Assembly: GCF_008705135.1 (NCBI RefSeq)
Contig: NZ_CP023694.1
Span: 4,073,001 to 4,137,000, forward strand
Direction of reading: 5' to 3'
From: Streptomyces coeruleorubidus
Lineage (GTDB): Bacteria > Actinomycetota > Actinomycetes > Streptomycetales > Streptomycetaceae
DNA: 64,000 nt
Positions 24,817-33,880 of this stretch are shown here, one piece after another. Both the position numbers and the translations under genes were made by a program. The notes below the pieces were generated by a model. The model did no database searches, was not told the origin of the DNA, and saw only the letters and a program-made list of their open reading frames with translations. Within the stretch, counting starts at the first letter, position 1; each line of letters starts with the position of its first letter.

Positions 24817-25671
24817 TCAGCCACGGGTGGGCTCTCCTTCCGTTCCGGGGGCGGGTTCGAGGGATGCGGCCAGCCAGGCTTCGGTGTCCGAGAGGCCGGT
24901 TCCGGCGAAGATCCAGTGCGCGAGGACGTACGTCGTGTCGGGCTCGGCGCCGTTAGCCGCTGCGGCTTGGGCTCGGCGCCATTTGGCGCGGGCGTCGCGG
25001 AGGGCGCCGAGGGTGGTGGAGTAGCGGCGGGACTTGGTGGAGAAGTGGCCGCGGAAGCCGAGCATGTGAGCCCAAGCGCGCAGGCGGAGGTGTTCCAGGT
25101 CCTTGCGAGCGCCGAGCGTCCAAGCGGTGCGGATCAGGCGGCGGGCGTGGTCGCTGATGTCGAGCTGGGTGAGTTCGGCGGCGAACTTGAGCGGCCGGTC
25201 CAGAGCTCCCGTCGCGGTCTCCGCGCCCTTGGTGGCGTACTTGGCGATGTACGCCGCTACTGCCCGCTCGGTCAGCTCCTGGCCGCCGTTGAAGTCGGCC
25301 GAGCGGTGGTAGGTGGAGAAGCGCTGCCAGAGCGGACCGGTGTGGGCGTTCCACAGGACGGCGGCTTCGTAGTCGTAGGTGTCCGGGTCGAGCGGGGTGC
25401 CGAGTGCGTCGTCGTCCTGGTCGTGGTGGGTGCCGCAGCGGCAGGGGCGCCCGCTGGAGGGGCGGTTGTGGACCGGGCCGAAGCTCGGTGCGGTGAAGGT
25501 GGCGAACACGCGCGGGTGGCCGGCGACGTGTTCGGGGATGCCCTTGCCGCCGCGCAGGCCGGAGGTGATCAGGTGGAAGGTGTCGCGGCGGTAGACCTCG
25601 GCGCAGGCAGCGCATCGGGTCGTGCGGCACCGCAGGCAGACAGATGGGTAGCGGTCGCCCTGCGCACCATC
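24817..25671 (-). pseudogene. repSA: 5'-truncated RepSA-type replication initiator
   Basis: In frame from 25671 the reading shows a zinc-ribbon-like stretch (VCLRCRTTRC then AACAEVYRR), LRGGKGIPEHVAGHPRVFAT and TAPSFGPVHNR, all typical of the central part of RepSA/RepSR initiators of actinomycete integrative elements. The C-terminal part (WAHMLGFRGHFSTKSRRYSTT) is complete. The usual N-terminal half is missing: the frame closes with a TGA at 25672-25674 just beyond the first conserved residues, where unrelated sequence begins. A shortened protein from GTG 25509 (230 residues) is possible but would lack the zinc-ribbon segment. The stop lies only 11 bp from int. Confidence 0.8.
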
Positions 25672-25997
25672 TCACCGGCACTCGATCCGAACGCCTCCGA
25701 CGAGGCCTGGGCCTGGCTCTACGACGGCCGCATCGACACGCGACAAGCCCTCTTACGCTTCCAACCCTGCGCAGTCTCAGTCATCCACGCCAGCACCCGC
25801 GTCACTTGGACCATCCGGCCGGTGATCTTCCTGCCGATGTCTCACCGGCGGGAAACTGAACTCCCAGCGTGCGCATACGACTTCAAACCCCACACCTCTC
25901 TTTAGGTGCCAGCCTGCCACCTTGAGGGCTGAAATGAGTTCGGCCACTAGGTAGCGGGTATGGAGCATCCGCGCTTGTCGCGCACGAAGGAGGGGCG
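25672..25997. other. Deletion junction and coding remnant next to repSA
   Basis: From about 25650 the + strand reads TISPALDPNASDEAWAWLYD and onward to a stop at 25905. This looks like the 3' remnant of a protein (helical, acidic) whose 5' part was lost in the same event that cut repSA. I do not recognise the family. The rest up to 25985 is AT-richer and without a gene. Confidence 0.4.
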
Positions 25998-26615
25998 ATG
26001 CTGACCATCCTTATCTCAGTCCTTGCAGTCCTCGTCTCAGTAGGCTCCTTAGCTGTCGCCTATACGTCTAGTCGGCGCTCCCACATGCCCGTCTTGCAGT
26101 TCATGTGGGACAGCGGGCAGGGCGGCACCGGCGAACCGAAGTGGTGGCTCGTCAACGTAGGAACGGGTCCAGCAACCAACATCGTCGTTGCTCAGACCGA
26201 GAAGACCGGGCTCAAGCGGGGTCTCAATGGCGAGGTTTGGTTCAATCCGGTACTGGTTCCGTCAATCCCCGTCGGTGGCAAGCTGGCCCTCACCTGGCTC
26301 GGCGGAACCATGGGGTTGGACTGTGGGTTAGGAGCCAGCTACGCAGACGTTGAGCGCTACCTCTACACCACCAAGTGCGGCGATGACGTCTCAATGTTCT
26401 TCGTCGGCTTGCACCTTCCGCGTTGGCCTCTACTGAAGCTGCACGGGAACAAGGCCGTGAAGACGTGGTGGGGGGTAGAAGACCTATCCGGCCCTCAGTG
26501 GTCCGCCGTCCGGCCTGACCACGTCAAACGGCGCTGGTGGCTGGCCCGACGCTTCGGGATCTCCCGCCGTCTCGGCGGATGGGCTGACCCTGTGCTCTTG
26601 TACCGACCGCAGTGA
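25998..26615 (+). CDS. Single-pass membrane-anchored protein, unknown function
   Basis: 205 residues. An N-terminal hydrophobic helix (residues 3-22) is followed by a soluble domain with many Trp and Gly residues (WWLVNVGTGPATNIVV, LALTWLGG). The N-terminal anchor plus an NVGTGPA-x-N segment recalls small membrane proteins often annotated as hypothetical in Streptomyces. A strong AGGAGGGG site precedes the ATG. At least two Leu codons are TTA (for example 26049-26051), unusual for backbone genes and in line with recent transfer. Confidence 0.75.
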   Translation: MLTILISVLAVLVSVGSLAVAYTSSRRSHMPVLQFMWDSGQGGTGEPKWWLVNVGTGPATNIVVAQTEKTGLKRGLNGEVWFNPVLVPSIPVGGKLALTWLGGTMGLDCGLGASYADVERYLYTTKCGDDVSMFFVGLHLPRWPLLKLHGNKAVKTWWGVEDLSGPQWSAVRPDHVKRRWWLARRFGISRRLGGWADPVLLYRPQ

Positions 26616-27132
26616 GTGATCACCTCGACCGCATGGACAGCCAGACTGAGTTACAACTTTCTCTACAGGTTCAAGGCGGCTCGCTCCGCTCACCGCGCGC
26701 GGCCCGGCCCCCGGCCGGGCCTGCGCTCCTGTCTCCGCCCCGCTCCAGCCCGGCCGGTGTCCGTGCCGCGCGCGTGGACAAGCCGAGGGCCACAAGGTGA
26801 ACACCTCTGGTGAGCCGCCAAGGTCAGAACGATGCCTCCGGCGGGGGATCGGCCGGCACCGGGATGGACGGGGCGCCGTCGCCGGCTGCGGGTTCGTCGT
26901 GGCGTGCGCGAGGGCTTCCATCCCGTACGCCGACGACCCAGGCAGAGCCGAGCAGACGCGGCCCCTGGCGTCCAGGTCGTTCGTACAGTGGCGCGCTCCA
27001 CCTGGACGCCAGGAACCACGCCTTGCTCCACGGTGTGTGGGTCGACGGCGTACGGGATGGAAGCTGGGGCCGGTGGGGGGCTTAGGTTCCGTACGGCTGC
27101 ATGTCGGCGCACCGAAGCCTGGACCTAAGCAG
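26616..27132. other. 517-bp non-coding stretch holding a foldback repeat
   Basis: Apparent reading frames here are short, mutually overlapping and unlike any protein I know. The main content is the 151-bp inverted-repeat structure at 26914-27064. Confidence 0.6.
26914..27064. repeat. 151-bp nested inverted repeat (foldback)
   Basis: Outer arms 26914-26940 and 27038-27064 match at 26 of 27 positions. Inner arms 26964-26977 and 27000-27013 (CCTGGCGTCCAGGT and its complement) match 14 of 14, with partial pairing between them. It may be a small non-autonomous foldback element, a structured RNA or a replication-associated structure. Confidence 0.75.
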
Positions 27133-29694
27133 TTACCAAGATTCGACCGTCGGTGTGCCATCCGGATCGAGCCCGTACGGCCAAGGGTCATCAAACCCTT
27201 CACGGCTTGCTCTCTCCTTCGAGAGCGCACGTACGGCACCTGCGTCCCCGGCATTAGCAGCCTGTAGCGCAATCTCGACCGCACCAGCGTGATCGCCCGT
27301 ATACTCTTTGAGCTCACTGAGTCGACACAGGGCATACGTATTTCCTGCCTCGATCGCCCGCCAATAAAGGGACTCGGCCTCTTTAAGGTTTCCGGCCTTT
27401 TTCATCAAGTTGGCGAGGAGTGCTAGCGGAGCATCATTGCCCGACCCGATGAGCACTCGATAAAGAGCTTCCGCTTCCTTTGCTTTACCGGCCTTCTCTC
27501 GCTTGTTCGCAAGCTCGAGTAAGGCGTACGTATTCCCATCCCGTCCGGCACGCTCCAGCATCTTTTCAGCTTGATCACCATCTTCCGAAGTAAACAACAG
27601 GTAGTGACACATAGTTCCATAAGTGTCACCATTGCGACTGGCGTCTACCAGGGCATCAGTAAATCCCCTAAGATCCCCTGCATCTCCCTTCTCTTCGATC
27701 TCAACAATTGGATTCGCTACCCTTTTCCCCGAGCCCCATGACCCTATAGATGAGTACTGTACTCCCGTCACTCTGTCCAGCCTCCCTATAATTGCGCGTG
27801 CGGATTGGCGCACCATCAGAAGAATCGAGCGAGTGAACAGAGAGATGGCCTCGCCCTCGTCTCCACCTCTCTCGGAGACGATGCGACCCAGGGAGCCCAG
27901 AGCTTCGGTATCCCCTAAATCTAGAGCTTGCCGGTACAACCTCTCCGCTTTTTCCGCATCCCCTAAATTCTCGTAAATCTCGGCGAGACGATAAGTGGCC
28001 TCCCCGTCGCCGGCTTCAGAAGCCTTCCCGTACCACTCTTTGGCCTCATCTCTGTCACCGGCATCTTCACGGAGATATCCCACACTATTCATGGCGCGAG
28101 CATTTCCCATTTTGGCTGACCGCCGATATAGGGACTCAGCCAATTCGAGATGCTCTTCCATCCACATATCCGCTAGTTCAATCAGCGCAGAGGCATCCCC
28201 GTGTTCCTCAACCCGTCTAGTTAGGCGATGAGCCCAGTAGAGTCGATGCCGATCGTGAGCAGCGACGGCCAGATTTGCGAGCTCTACGGAATCCGTAAGG
28301 TACTCATGAGCCGCCTCCCAGAACGAAGCTGGCGGGCAGAATGGGTTACGCTCAAGTCGCCCCAGTTGTTCGAGTGAGTCAGCCAGTCGGTATTTACTGG
28401 ACGCGATATTGTCTATTTGGTGCAGTTGATGCCGATAAGACGCGCCGCGAATACGAACGGGCGCCAGGGGCGCCAAGTTCCCATGCACTGGCCTATTGGA
28501 TTCACAAAAAGCTTCGTAAAGCCAATTATCCCCAAGGGTCAAGTACTCGGGATCTGTGAGATAGTCCTCTGCCGCATGAGTAAGAAAATTGCCCGCTATG
28601 TGATTCCCGACACCGAATCGACGTCCGTCCATGGCGGCCTGAATCAATGCTTTCACGGCAGGGGCGGCCATTCTGTATCGCTCAGACAAGGCTGGAGCTC
28701 CTGCGAGATACTGAGTTAGGCGTCCGTCTTGCGCTTGATTCAATGCTTGAGCCAGTTGCGGGTCACCTGCGCTTGCCATGATCCGGGCATCTCTGATTGC
28801 GACTGTGTCAAAATTATCGGGAACTGAGATCAAGCGGCCCGCCAAAAGTTCACGCGTTTGCGGGTATAGATCTTGCTTTCCCGATGCGGGAAGAGTCGTG
28901 TATTCAGTCGCGTAGTTGTTCCACAAAGTACCCAAAATCAGGATCGGGCTAGCCTGTCGGTTAAGCAGGAGAGATCGAAGGGCAGCCGCAATGTGCTCTC
29001 CCACCCCTTGGCCGGCACCAATGTAATGCTGAGTTTCGTTTAGCCATACCACAGTGCGCGGCCCCACACACTTGAGATCGTTCAAGGCGGCCTCAGCTCG
29101 TGTGGGATCGAATGGGTGCCAGAGGCGCCATCCCTGAGATGCTAGGGGTTGAATTGCCTCCCAACACGCGCGGGTCTTCCCTGTCGAGGACGGACCGACC
29201 AGCACGACCATCCCGCTTTGCCCATCGGCTGCCGCCTTAACAAGAGCCTTCAGCTCTCCATCGTGGTTACGACGTACATAGCCGGGAAGCCGACGAGCCT
29301 GCACGCTCTTCGGTTCACTCAAAGCAGGTACGACGTCAATGGCAGGATGAACTTCGAGGTCATGGGGGTCAAACTCAGCGATTGGCCGCCCAATGCCCGC
29401 CTCTAAGGAGATCCCGTTCTCCTCTGAAGACCTGTGTTGAACACCAGCAGCGGTCGTCCGAAGCTTCAGGAGAGCCTCCACATCGAGGTGGAGTGCTCGG
29501 GCAAGCGCGCCAACGGTTCGGGCGGAGGGAGCAGGGGCGGACCTGTTGAACGCCTCACTGACAGCAGTTCGTCCCAACTTTGAGCGCCGCGCAAGGGCAG
29601 TCTTCGTTATGCCCAGCCCTGCCAGGCCGTACTCCAGACGAGCACGTAGTTCAGCCAGAGCCGCCGCAGGCGACGAATCATCCTCCATGGCCAT
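27133..29694 (-). CDS. HTH-STAND ATPase-Sel1/TPR repeat protein
   Basis: 853 residues from ATG 29694 (GGGAG 5 nt upstream). Residues about 20-75 form an XRE-like helix-turn-helix (TKTALARRSKLGRTAVSEAF). Then comes a P-loop NTPase with Walker A GPSSTGKT (167-174) and Walker B TVVWLNE (214-220). Residues about 540-830 are Sel1/TPR-type repeats of the form GDxxEAExLYRxAxxxGxxxAL. The architecture resembles STAND-class sensors in conflict systems, here with a DNA-binding head. Base composition is clearly AT-richer than the flanking chromosome. The N-terminal extension to 29976 in the same frame lacks coding character. Confidence 0.82.
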   Translation of the reverse strand: MAMEDDSSPAAALAELRARLEYGLAGLGITKTALARRSKLGRTAVSEAFNRSAPAPSARTVGALARALHLDVEALLKLRTTAAGVQHRSSEENGISLEAGIGRPIAEFDPHDLEVHPAIDVVPALSEPKSVQARRLPGYVRRNHDGELKALVKAAADGQSGMVVLVGPSSTGKTRACWEAIQPLASQGWRLWHPFDPTRAEAALNDLKCVGPRTVVWLNETQHYIGAGQGVGEHIAAALRSLLLNRQASPILILGTLWNNYATEYTTLPASGKQDLYPQTRELLAGRLISVPDNFDTVAIRDARIMASAGDPQLAQALNQAQDGRLTQYLAGAPALSERYRMAAPAVKALIQAAMDGRRFGVGNHIAGNFLTHAAEDYLTDPEYLTLGDNWLYEAFCESNRPVHGNLAPLAPVRIRGASYRHQLHQIDNIASSKYRLADSLEQLGRLERNPFCPPASFWEAAHEYLTDSVELANLAVAAHDRHRLYWAHRLTRRVEEHGDASALIELADMWMEEHLELAESLYRRSAKMGNARAMNSVGYLREDAGDRDEAKEWYGKASEAGDGEATYRLAEIYENLGDAEKAERLYRQALDLGDTEALGSLGRIVSERGGDEGEAISLFTRSILLMVRQSARAIIGRLDRVTGVQYSSIGSWGSGKRVANPIVEIEEKGDAGDLRGFTDALVDASRNGDTYGTMCHYLLFTSEDGDQAEKMLERAGRDGNTYALLELANKREKAGKAKEAEALYRVLIGSGNDAPLALLANLMKKAGNLKEAESLYWRAIEAGNTYALCRLSELKEYTGDHAGAVEIALQAANAGDAGAVRALSKERASREGFDDPWPYGLDPDGTPTVESW

Positions 29695-29816
29695 GCCATC
29701 TCCCGTGGTCGTTCGCTCCTGTTCGTCTTCGACCAGTTCTACCGTCGCGGACCACGACGAACAGCAACTTGAGGAGATTGAGCGGCACAGGTTGACGCAC
29801 CGATAGGAGACCGATC

Positions 29817-30020
29817 GTGTCTTACCACTCTGCTGTTGTTGTTCTGGGCTGCGCCGTGGCCGTGTTGCTCGCTGTGCTTGTCGCGATTGCTGCCGCAGTC
29901 TTCGCACGCCGAGATCGCGCCACTTACCCCGCAGCTTGCTCGAAGGCAGCCTCAGCATTCGGAACGGCCCTGACACTGGTTTGCAGTGTCACTACGGCGC
30001 TGGTGGCAGTCACACGCTGA
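29817..30020 (+). CDS. Small two-helix membrane protein
   Basis: 67 residues from GTG 29817 with AGGAG 7 nt upstream. Two hydrophobic segments (about 5-29 and 47-64) flank a short basic turn (ARRDRATYPAACSKAAS). Such proteins are frequent in actinomycete plasmids and integrative elements, where some are spread proteins; no specific function can be assigned. It is divergent from the HTH-STAND gene, separated by 122 bp. Confidence 0.7.
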   Translation: MSYHSAVVVLGCAVAVLLAVLVAIAAAVFARRDRATYPAACSKAASAFGTALTLVCSVTTALVAVTR

Positions 30021-30120
30021 TCATGGGGCTCCAGCCCGCCGGAGCCCTTCATTGATCGCCTCCACCGACCTCGGCAACCGAACTTGCGACGCGACTGACT
30101 GACTCGGCTGAATTCACTGC

Positions 30121-30292
30121 CGTGCCAGATGCGTGCCAGGTAGTGCGGGGAACCACGGGGAACAGCAGTCACCCACCCAGCACGCCCGTAGGTCAAGACA
30201 CCGCTTCTCAGCAGGCCAACAAGCCTGCCGGCCACGCAGAACCCTAGCTTCCCAAGCTGAGAGCGCGAGTTCGATTCTCGTCACCCGCTCCA
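30121..30292. repeat. Module R1: att-like scar with tRNA-Gly 3' half
   Basis: Begins with the CGTGCCA-N4-GCGTGCCA pair, contains GCGGGGAACCACGGGGAACA, and ends in the tRNA-Gly(CCC) 3' half. Its order (arm-like pair, GGGGAA block, att core) parallels modules R2 (32875), R3 (34577) and R4 (36235). Confidence 0.55.
30246..30292 (+). pseudogene. 3' fragment of tRNA-Gly (CCC)
   Basis: From the anticodon arm AGCTTCCCAAGCT through T arm GCGAG-TTCGATT-CTCGT to acceptor CACCCGC, discriminator T and encoded CCA. The 5' half is absent. A terminator follows at 30298. It is best read as the attR of a different element that uses tRNA-Gly(CCC). Confidence 0.8.
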
Positions 30293-30297
30293 ATGAA

Positions 30298-30322
30298 AAC
30301 CCCAGGTCAGCGACCTGGGGTT
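30298..30322. terminator. Hairpin behind the tRNA-Gly fragment
   Basis: AACCCCAGGTC (30298-30308) pairs perfectly with GACCTGGGGTT (30312-30322) around AGC. It is flanked by A and T runs, a classical intrinsic terminator layout. Confidence 0.75.
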
Positions 30323-30907
30323 CATTGTTGAAGAAACGTTGATCGAAACGCTGCCTGCCACCACCGCGCCAACGGAAGGTGCGGCGCCGGAATCCTCCGG
30401 TGCCGCACCTTGCCGGACGTCTGTCCACGTGCTCAGCAGGGCACCGCCGACACCGGCGGCGCCCTCCCAGGTTCGAACGGCGGACCACGGCGATCTACGA
30501 ATCCCTCGACAAGGCCCGCGACAGCATCGCGGACTCCAACGGCGTCAGGAAGAGTCGCGCGGCCAGTACCCCGAGGTGAACCGCGCCCTACACGGCCTCG
30601 GCGTAATCGCCCCGCGCCCGGACGAACCCAAGTGCGATCCCCCACCCTGAGCTACCCGGCTCTTGGCCACCCGGCTCCGTCACCGTCGACGACGCTTCTC
30701 GGTTCCTGTGCGGCGTGCGATGTGGCATGCCGTCTACGCCACTTCGATCACCCCTGGCGGTGATGCGACCGGCTCTCCGGCAACGCAAACGCGCCACATT
30801 CGAGCGCATGCCCACGTCAGTCATGTCCATGCCTTCCGCGTCGAGGGGTGCTCCCTTAGGCTCCTCCGCCGGACCGCAGGCGTTACCGACGGTAGGGGAG
30901 ACCGGTC
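30323..30907. other. Non-coding or decayed stretch before the FAD enzyme
   Basis: Around 30480-30650 two + frames read sensibly in succession (TIYESLDKARDSIADSNGV, then QYPEVNRALHGLGVIAPRP), suggesting a frameshifted remnant of an unknown small gene ending near 30650. Nothing else is recognisable. Confidence 0.35.
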
Positions 30908-32680
30908 ATGGGGCGAACGGGCAGCACGCGACGCACCTTTGTCGTGGGGGCCGCGGCCGCAAGCGGGGCGGTGGCGCTGGGCACCGGCACGGCGGCTTCA
31001 GCGGCACCGGCGCAGGGACGGCAGCAGGCCGTCGCCGTGCTCGGCGGTGGCGTCGCCGGGCTGACGGCGGCGCATGAACTCGCCGAGCGGGGCTTCGCGG
31101 TGACCGTCTACGAGCGCCGGGCGCTCGGCGGCAAGGCCCGCTCCATGGACGTACCGGACAGCGCGAAGGGAAGCCGCAAGCCACTGCCCGCGGAGCACGG
31201 GTTCCGCTTCATCCCGGGGATTTACCACAACCTCCCCGACACGATGCGGCGCATCCCCTTTCCCGGGAATGCAGGCGGCGTCTGGGACAACCTGATCGCA
31301 CCCAAGGAGATGATGTTCGCGCGGAACAACGGCCGCGAGGATCTGCGGATACCCATCCCCGGGGAGGAGGAGCCCGCCGAGCTCACCCTCGACGACATCA
31401 GACGCGCCCTCACCGGTCTTCTGGAGACGGGATTCCATCTTCCTCTCCATGAGATCGCGTACTTCGTGAACCGCGCCGTCGTTTTCCTGACCAGTTGCGA
31501 GGCGCGCCGCAACTCCACCTGGGAAGCCACCCCTTGGTGGACTTTCGTACGCGCCGGGCAGATGTCGAAGGAGTACCAGCGCATCCTCGCGGTCGGCGTC
31601 ACCCGCAACATCGTCGCCACCAAGGCTGAGGAGGCCAGCACCCGCACGGTCGGCACCCTCGGCGAGGCCTTCGTTTTCAACGCGCTCGGACGGGGTGCGG
31701 ACGGCCCACCCGACCGGATCCTCAACGCACCCACCAATGAGGCCTGGATCGACCCCTGGGTGGCTCATCTCACTTCCCTGGGCGTGGAGTTCCGTATCGG
31801 CTGGACCGTGCACGAGGTGAGGCTGGGCGGAGACGGGCGGGTCTCCGAGGCCGTCATCGAGGATGCGGACGGCGTCCGTCGCTCCATTACCGCCGATCAC
31901 TATGTCTCCGCCATGCCGGTGGAGCACGCGCGGCGCACCTGGAGTGCCGGATTACGCGCTGCCGACCCACAGTTGGCGCGCTGCGACAAGCTGCAGACGG
32001 ACTGGATGACGGGCCTTCAGTTCTATCTGACCGAGACGCCGCCCGTGGTACAGGGCCACTTCAACTGCATCGACTCGCCATGGTCGCTGACCGCGATCGC
32101 CCAGGCCCGGCACTGGCCAGGGCGTGACTTCGCCGCCGACTACGGCGACGGCGTGGCCAAGGAGTGTCTGTCGGTGGATATCTCCGAGTGGGACAAGCCT
32201 GGCGTCCTGTACGGCAAAACGGCCAAACAGTGCACCCGCGAGGAGGTCGCACGCGAGGTGTGGGCACAGCTCAAGGACGCACTCAACGACACCGGCAAGG
32301 CAGTGCTGCGCGACGGCACGCTGCACTCGTGGTTCCTGGACCCCGGAGTGGACGGGATCGGCACCCCGCACCCGACCAACCAGGACGAGCTGCTGATCCA
32401 CCCCGTGGGCACGCTGCACAACCGCCCATCGGCCAGGACCACGGTCCCGAACTTCTTCCTGTCCGGGGATTACGTCGCCGTGGACATCGACCTCGCCACC
32501 ATGGAGGGCGCGAACGCCTCGGCCCGTCAGGCGGTCAATGCCCTTCTGGATCAAGCAGGTTCGAGTGCGCCGCGCTGCACGGTCACCCCGCTGTTCCGGC
32601 CGCCGGAGCTCGAGAGCCTCAAGCGCCACGACCACTTCCGCTTCAAGGCCGGCCTGCCGAACGCGTTCGACCTGGGGTGA
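30908..32680 (+). CDS. Tat-exported FAD-dependent amine oxidase/desaturase-like enzyme
   Basis: 590 residues. Twin-arginine signal STRRTFVVGAAAASGAVALG (about 6-25) with an Ala-rich cleavage region. The dinucleotide-binding motif is VLGGGVAGLTAAHEL (about residues 44-58) ending in E near YERRALGGKARS; the C-terminal FAD segment is FFLSGDYVAVDIDLATMEGA. The fold is that of flavin amine oxidases and phytoene-desaturase/hydroxysqualene dehydroxylase-like enzymes; the substrate is unknown. Codon at 31952 is TTA. It lies alone between repeat modules R1 and R2. Confidence 0.85.
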   Translation: MGRTGSTRRTFVVGAAAASGAVALGTGTAASAAPAQGRQQAVAVLGGGVAGLTAAHELAERGFAVTVYERRALGGKARSMDVPDSAKGSRKPLPAEHGFRFIPGIYHNLPDTMRRIPFPGNAGGVWDNLIAPKEMMFARNNGREDLRIPIPGEEEPAELTLDDIRRALTGLLETGFHLPLHEIAYFVNRAVVFLTSCEARRNSTWEATPWWTFVRAGQMSKEYQRILAVGVTRNIVATKAEEASTRTVGTLGEAFVFNALGRGADGPPDRILNAPTNEAWIDPWVAHLTSLGVEFRIGWTVHEVRLGGDGRVSEAVIEDADGVRRSITADHYVSAMPVEHARRTWSAGLRAADPQLARCDKLQTDWMTGLQFYLTETPPVVQGHFNCIDSPWSLTAIAQARHWPGRDFAADYGDGVAKECLSVDISEWDKPGVLYGKTAKQCTREEVAREVWAQLKDALNDTGKAVLRDGTLHSWFLDPGVDGIGTPHPTNQDELLIHPVGTLHNRPSARTTVPNFFLSGDYVAVDIDLATMEGANASARQAVNALLDQAGSSAPRCTVTPLFRPPELESLKRHDHFRFKAGLPNAFDLG

Positions 32681-32874
32681 TCCAGTCGGGATCGGTCGCT
32701 CGACCTGATCAGCCATGGCGCCGGCGAGGGCACCCTTCTCGTCGCCCTCCCAGCTGCCAGCCGGGGCGCACTCACTCTGGAAAGCGGGGGCCCTGATCAC
32801 CTACGGACAGCGGCCTGCTCGCCCAGCAGCCCCAGGTGCGCGTCGGCACAGCGGAACGCGCGCGCCGGGCAGCC

Positions 32875-33014
32875 GCACCACAAGCGAACCAGATCAGGCG
32901 GGGAACGGCGGGGAATCACGGTGAATGCGGTCCGGCCTGAGGACGCGGCAGCCAGGGCGTCCCCCAATTCATTGCCCGGACAGGCCCCGAATGACCGCAG
33001 CTTCCCAAGCTGAT
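32875..33014. repeat. Module R2 of the dispersed 140-bp repeat
   Basis: Shares GCACCACAAGCG, CGGGGAA...CGGGGAATCACGGTGAA and, about 85 bp on, GGACAGGCCCCGAATGACCG followed by AGCTTCCCAAGCTGA with R3 and R4. The last 15 bases equal the anticodon-arm part of the tRNA-Gly(CCC) fragment at 30246. The surrounding 32681-33078 contains no gene. Confidence 0.7.
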
Positions 33015-33078
33015 GGTCTACCGCCAGCTTCTCAGCGGCCGGCTTCCCTCCGCCGCATTCCGGACCGATCATGGGGGC

Positions 33079-33426
33079 ATGGTGTCAAGCATCGTCGTTC
33101 AGTACACCGGTCTCCTGCGGACCAGCGACTACGACCTGTGGAGCCGGTTGCGGGAGCTTCTGAGGGCCCAGGGACTTGATCCGGACCGAACGATCGTCGT
33201 CGACCTCTTGCAGGAGGGCCCAGATCACGAGGACGGCCAGGTGATTTCCGAGGAAGGCAGGGTCTACAGGTTCACTCTCTACTATGACCAAGCAGCAGAG
33301 CACGGCGCGCGCAGCGCCCGCCTCGACCACTGGACCGACATAACCGATTCTTGGCGGCGCGGATCGCTGGCAACCCGAACAGCCGACGCTTTCGCTTGGA
33401 TGTCATCGCCCGAAAGCCTCACCTGA
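33079..33426 (+). CDS. Small soluble protein, unknown function
   Basis: 115 residues from ATG 33079 (GGGGG site just upstream). It alternates beta strands and helices (SSIVVQYTGLL, RTIVVDLLQEG, RVYRFTLYYD) and is acidic. No family is recognised. It is a lone gene between module R2 and the att copy at 33571, as is usual for cargo in this stretch. Confidence 0.6.
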   Translation: MVSSIVVQYTGLLRTSDYDLWSRLRELLRAQGLDPDRTIVVDLLQEGPDHEDGQVISEEGRVYRFTLYYDQAAEHGARSARLDHWTDITDSWRRGSLATRTADAFAWMSSPESLT

Positions 33427-33570
33427 GGTACTTCGAACCGAACAGCCGCCGTGCCACAGCCGTGCAAGATGCAGGGGTCAGCAGCGGTCAACAAAAGGGT
33501 CTGTCGGGTGCGTCCGTGCCCGCCAGATCGGTCCACGAAGCAGCAGGTCACCGACCCGTTTCCCCAGCCT

Positions 33571-33615
33571 CTCTCCTAAAGCGGGTGTCGCAGGTTCGAA
33601 TCCTGCCGGGGGCAC
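33571..33615 (+). repeat. Second att copy (tRNA-Arg 3' segment)
   Basis: Identical over 45 bp to 23532-23576. The 5' half of the tRNA is absent. It is followed by CAGCCAAAAGGCCCCG, as at the copy at 36775. It marks the right end of the int-bearing segment. Confidence 0.88.
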
Positions 33616-33624
33616 CAGCCAAAA

Positions 33625-33652
33625 GGCCCCGAACCGATCATGGTCCGGGGCC
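33625..33652. terminator. Hairpin behind second att copy
   Basis: GGCCCCGAACC pairs with GGTCCGGGGCC (33642-33652) with one mismatch, followed by TTT. Nearly the same hairpin follows the third att copy, where it is perfect, and is probably the original tRNA-Arg terminator. Confidence 0.7.
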
Positions 33653-33880
33653 TTTGACATCCACTTCTGACATCAACGCGGGCGGTAACTCGCGGATGGG
33701 GCGTCTCCTGAGCAGGCGATCCATGTGGCTCATGGCTTCGCCCTGCGCACCCCATTCGCCATCTGGCATCGCGCGATCAGTGAGTAGGCGACTGCCCACG
33801 TGCTCCAGGGCTGCGGCTTGGTTCTCGGACACGTGGCACGGCGGCTACTCTGGAAATCTGGCTTGTCAGGGGGGGATCGC

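Noticed and set aside
33571..33615. Possible second tRNA-Arg gene
   Set aside because: Only the 3' half is present; no D arm or 5' acceptor strand precedes it. The same holds for 36775-36817.
33478..33660. Minus-strand ORF with GFEPATPALGERLG
   Set aside because: Also antisense translation of the tRNA-Arg fragment at the second att copy.
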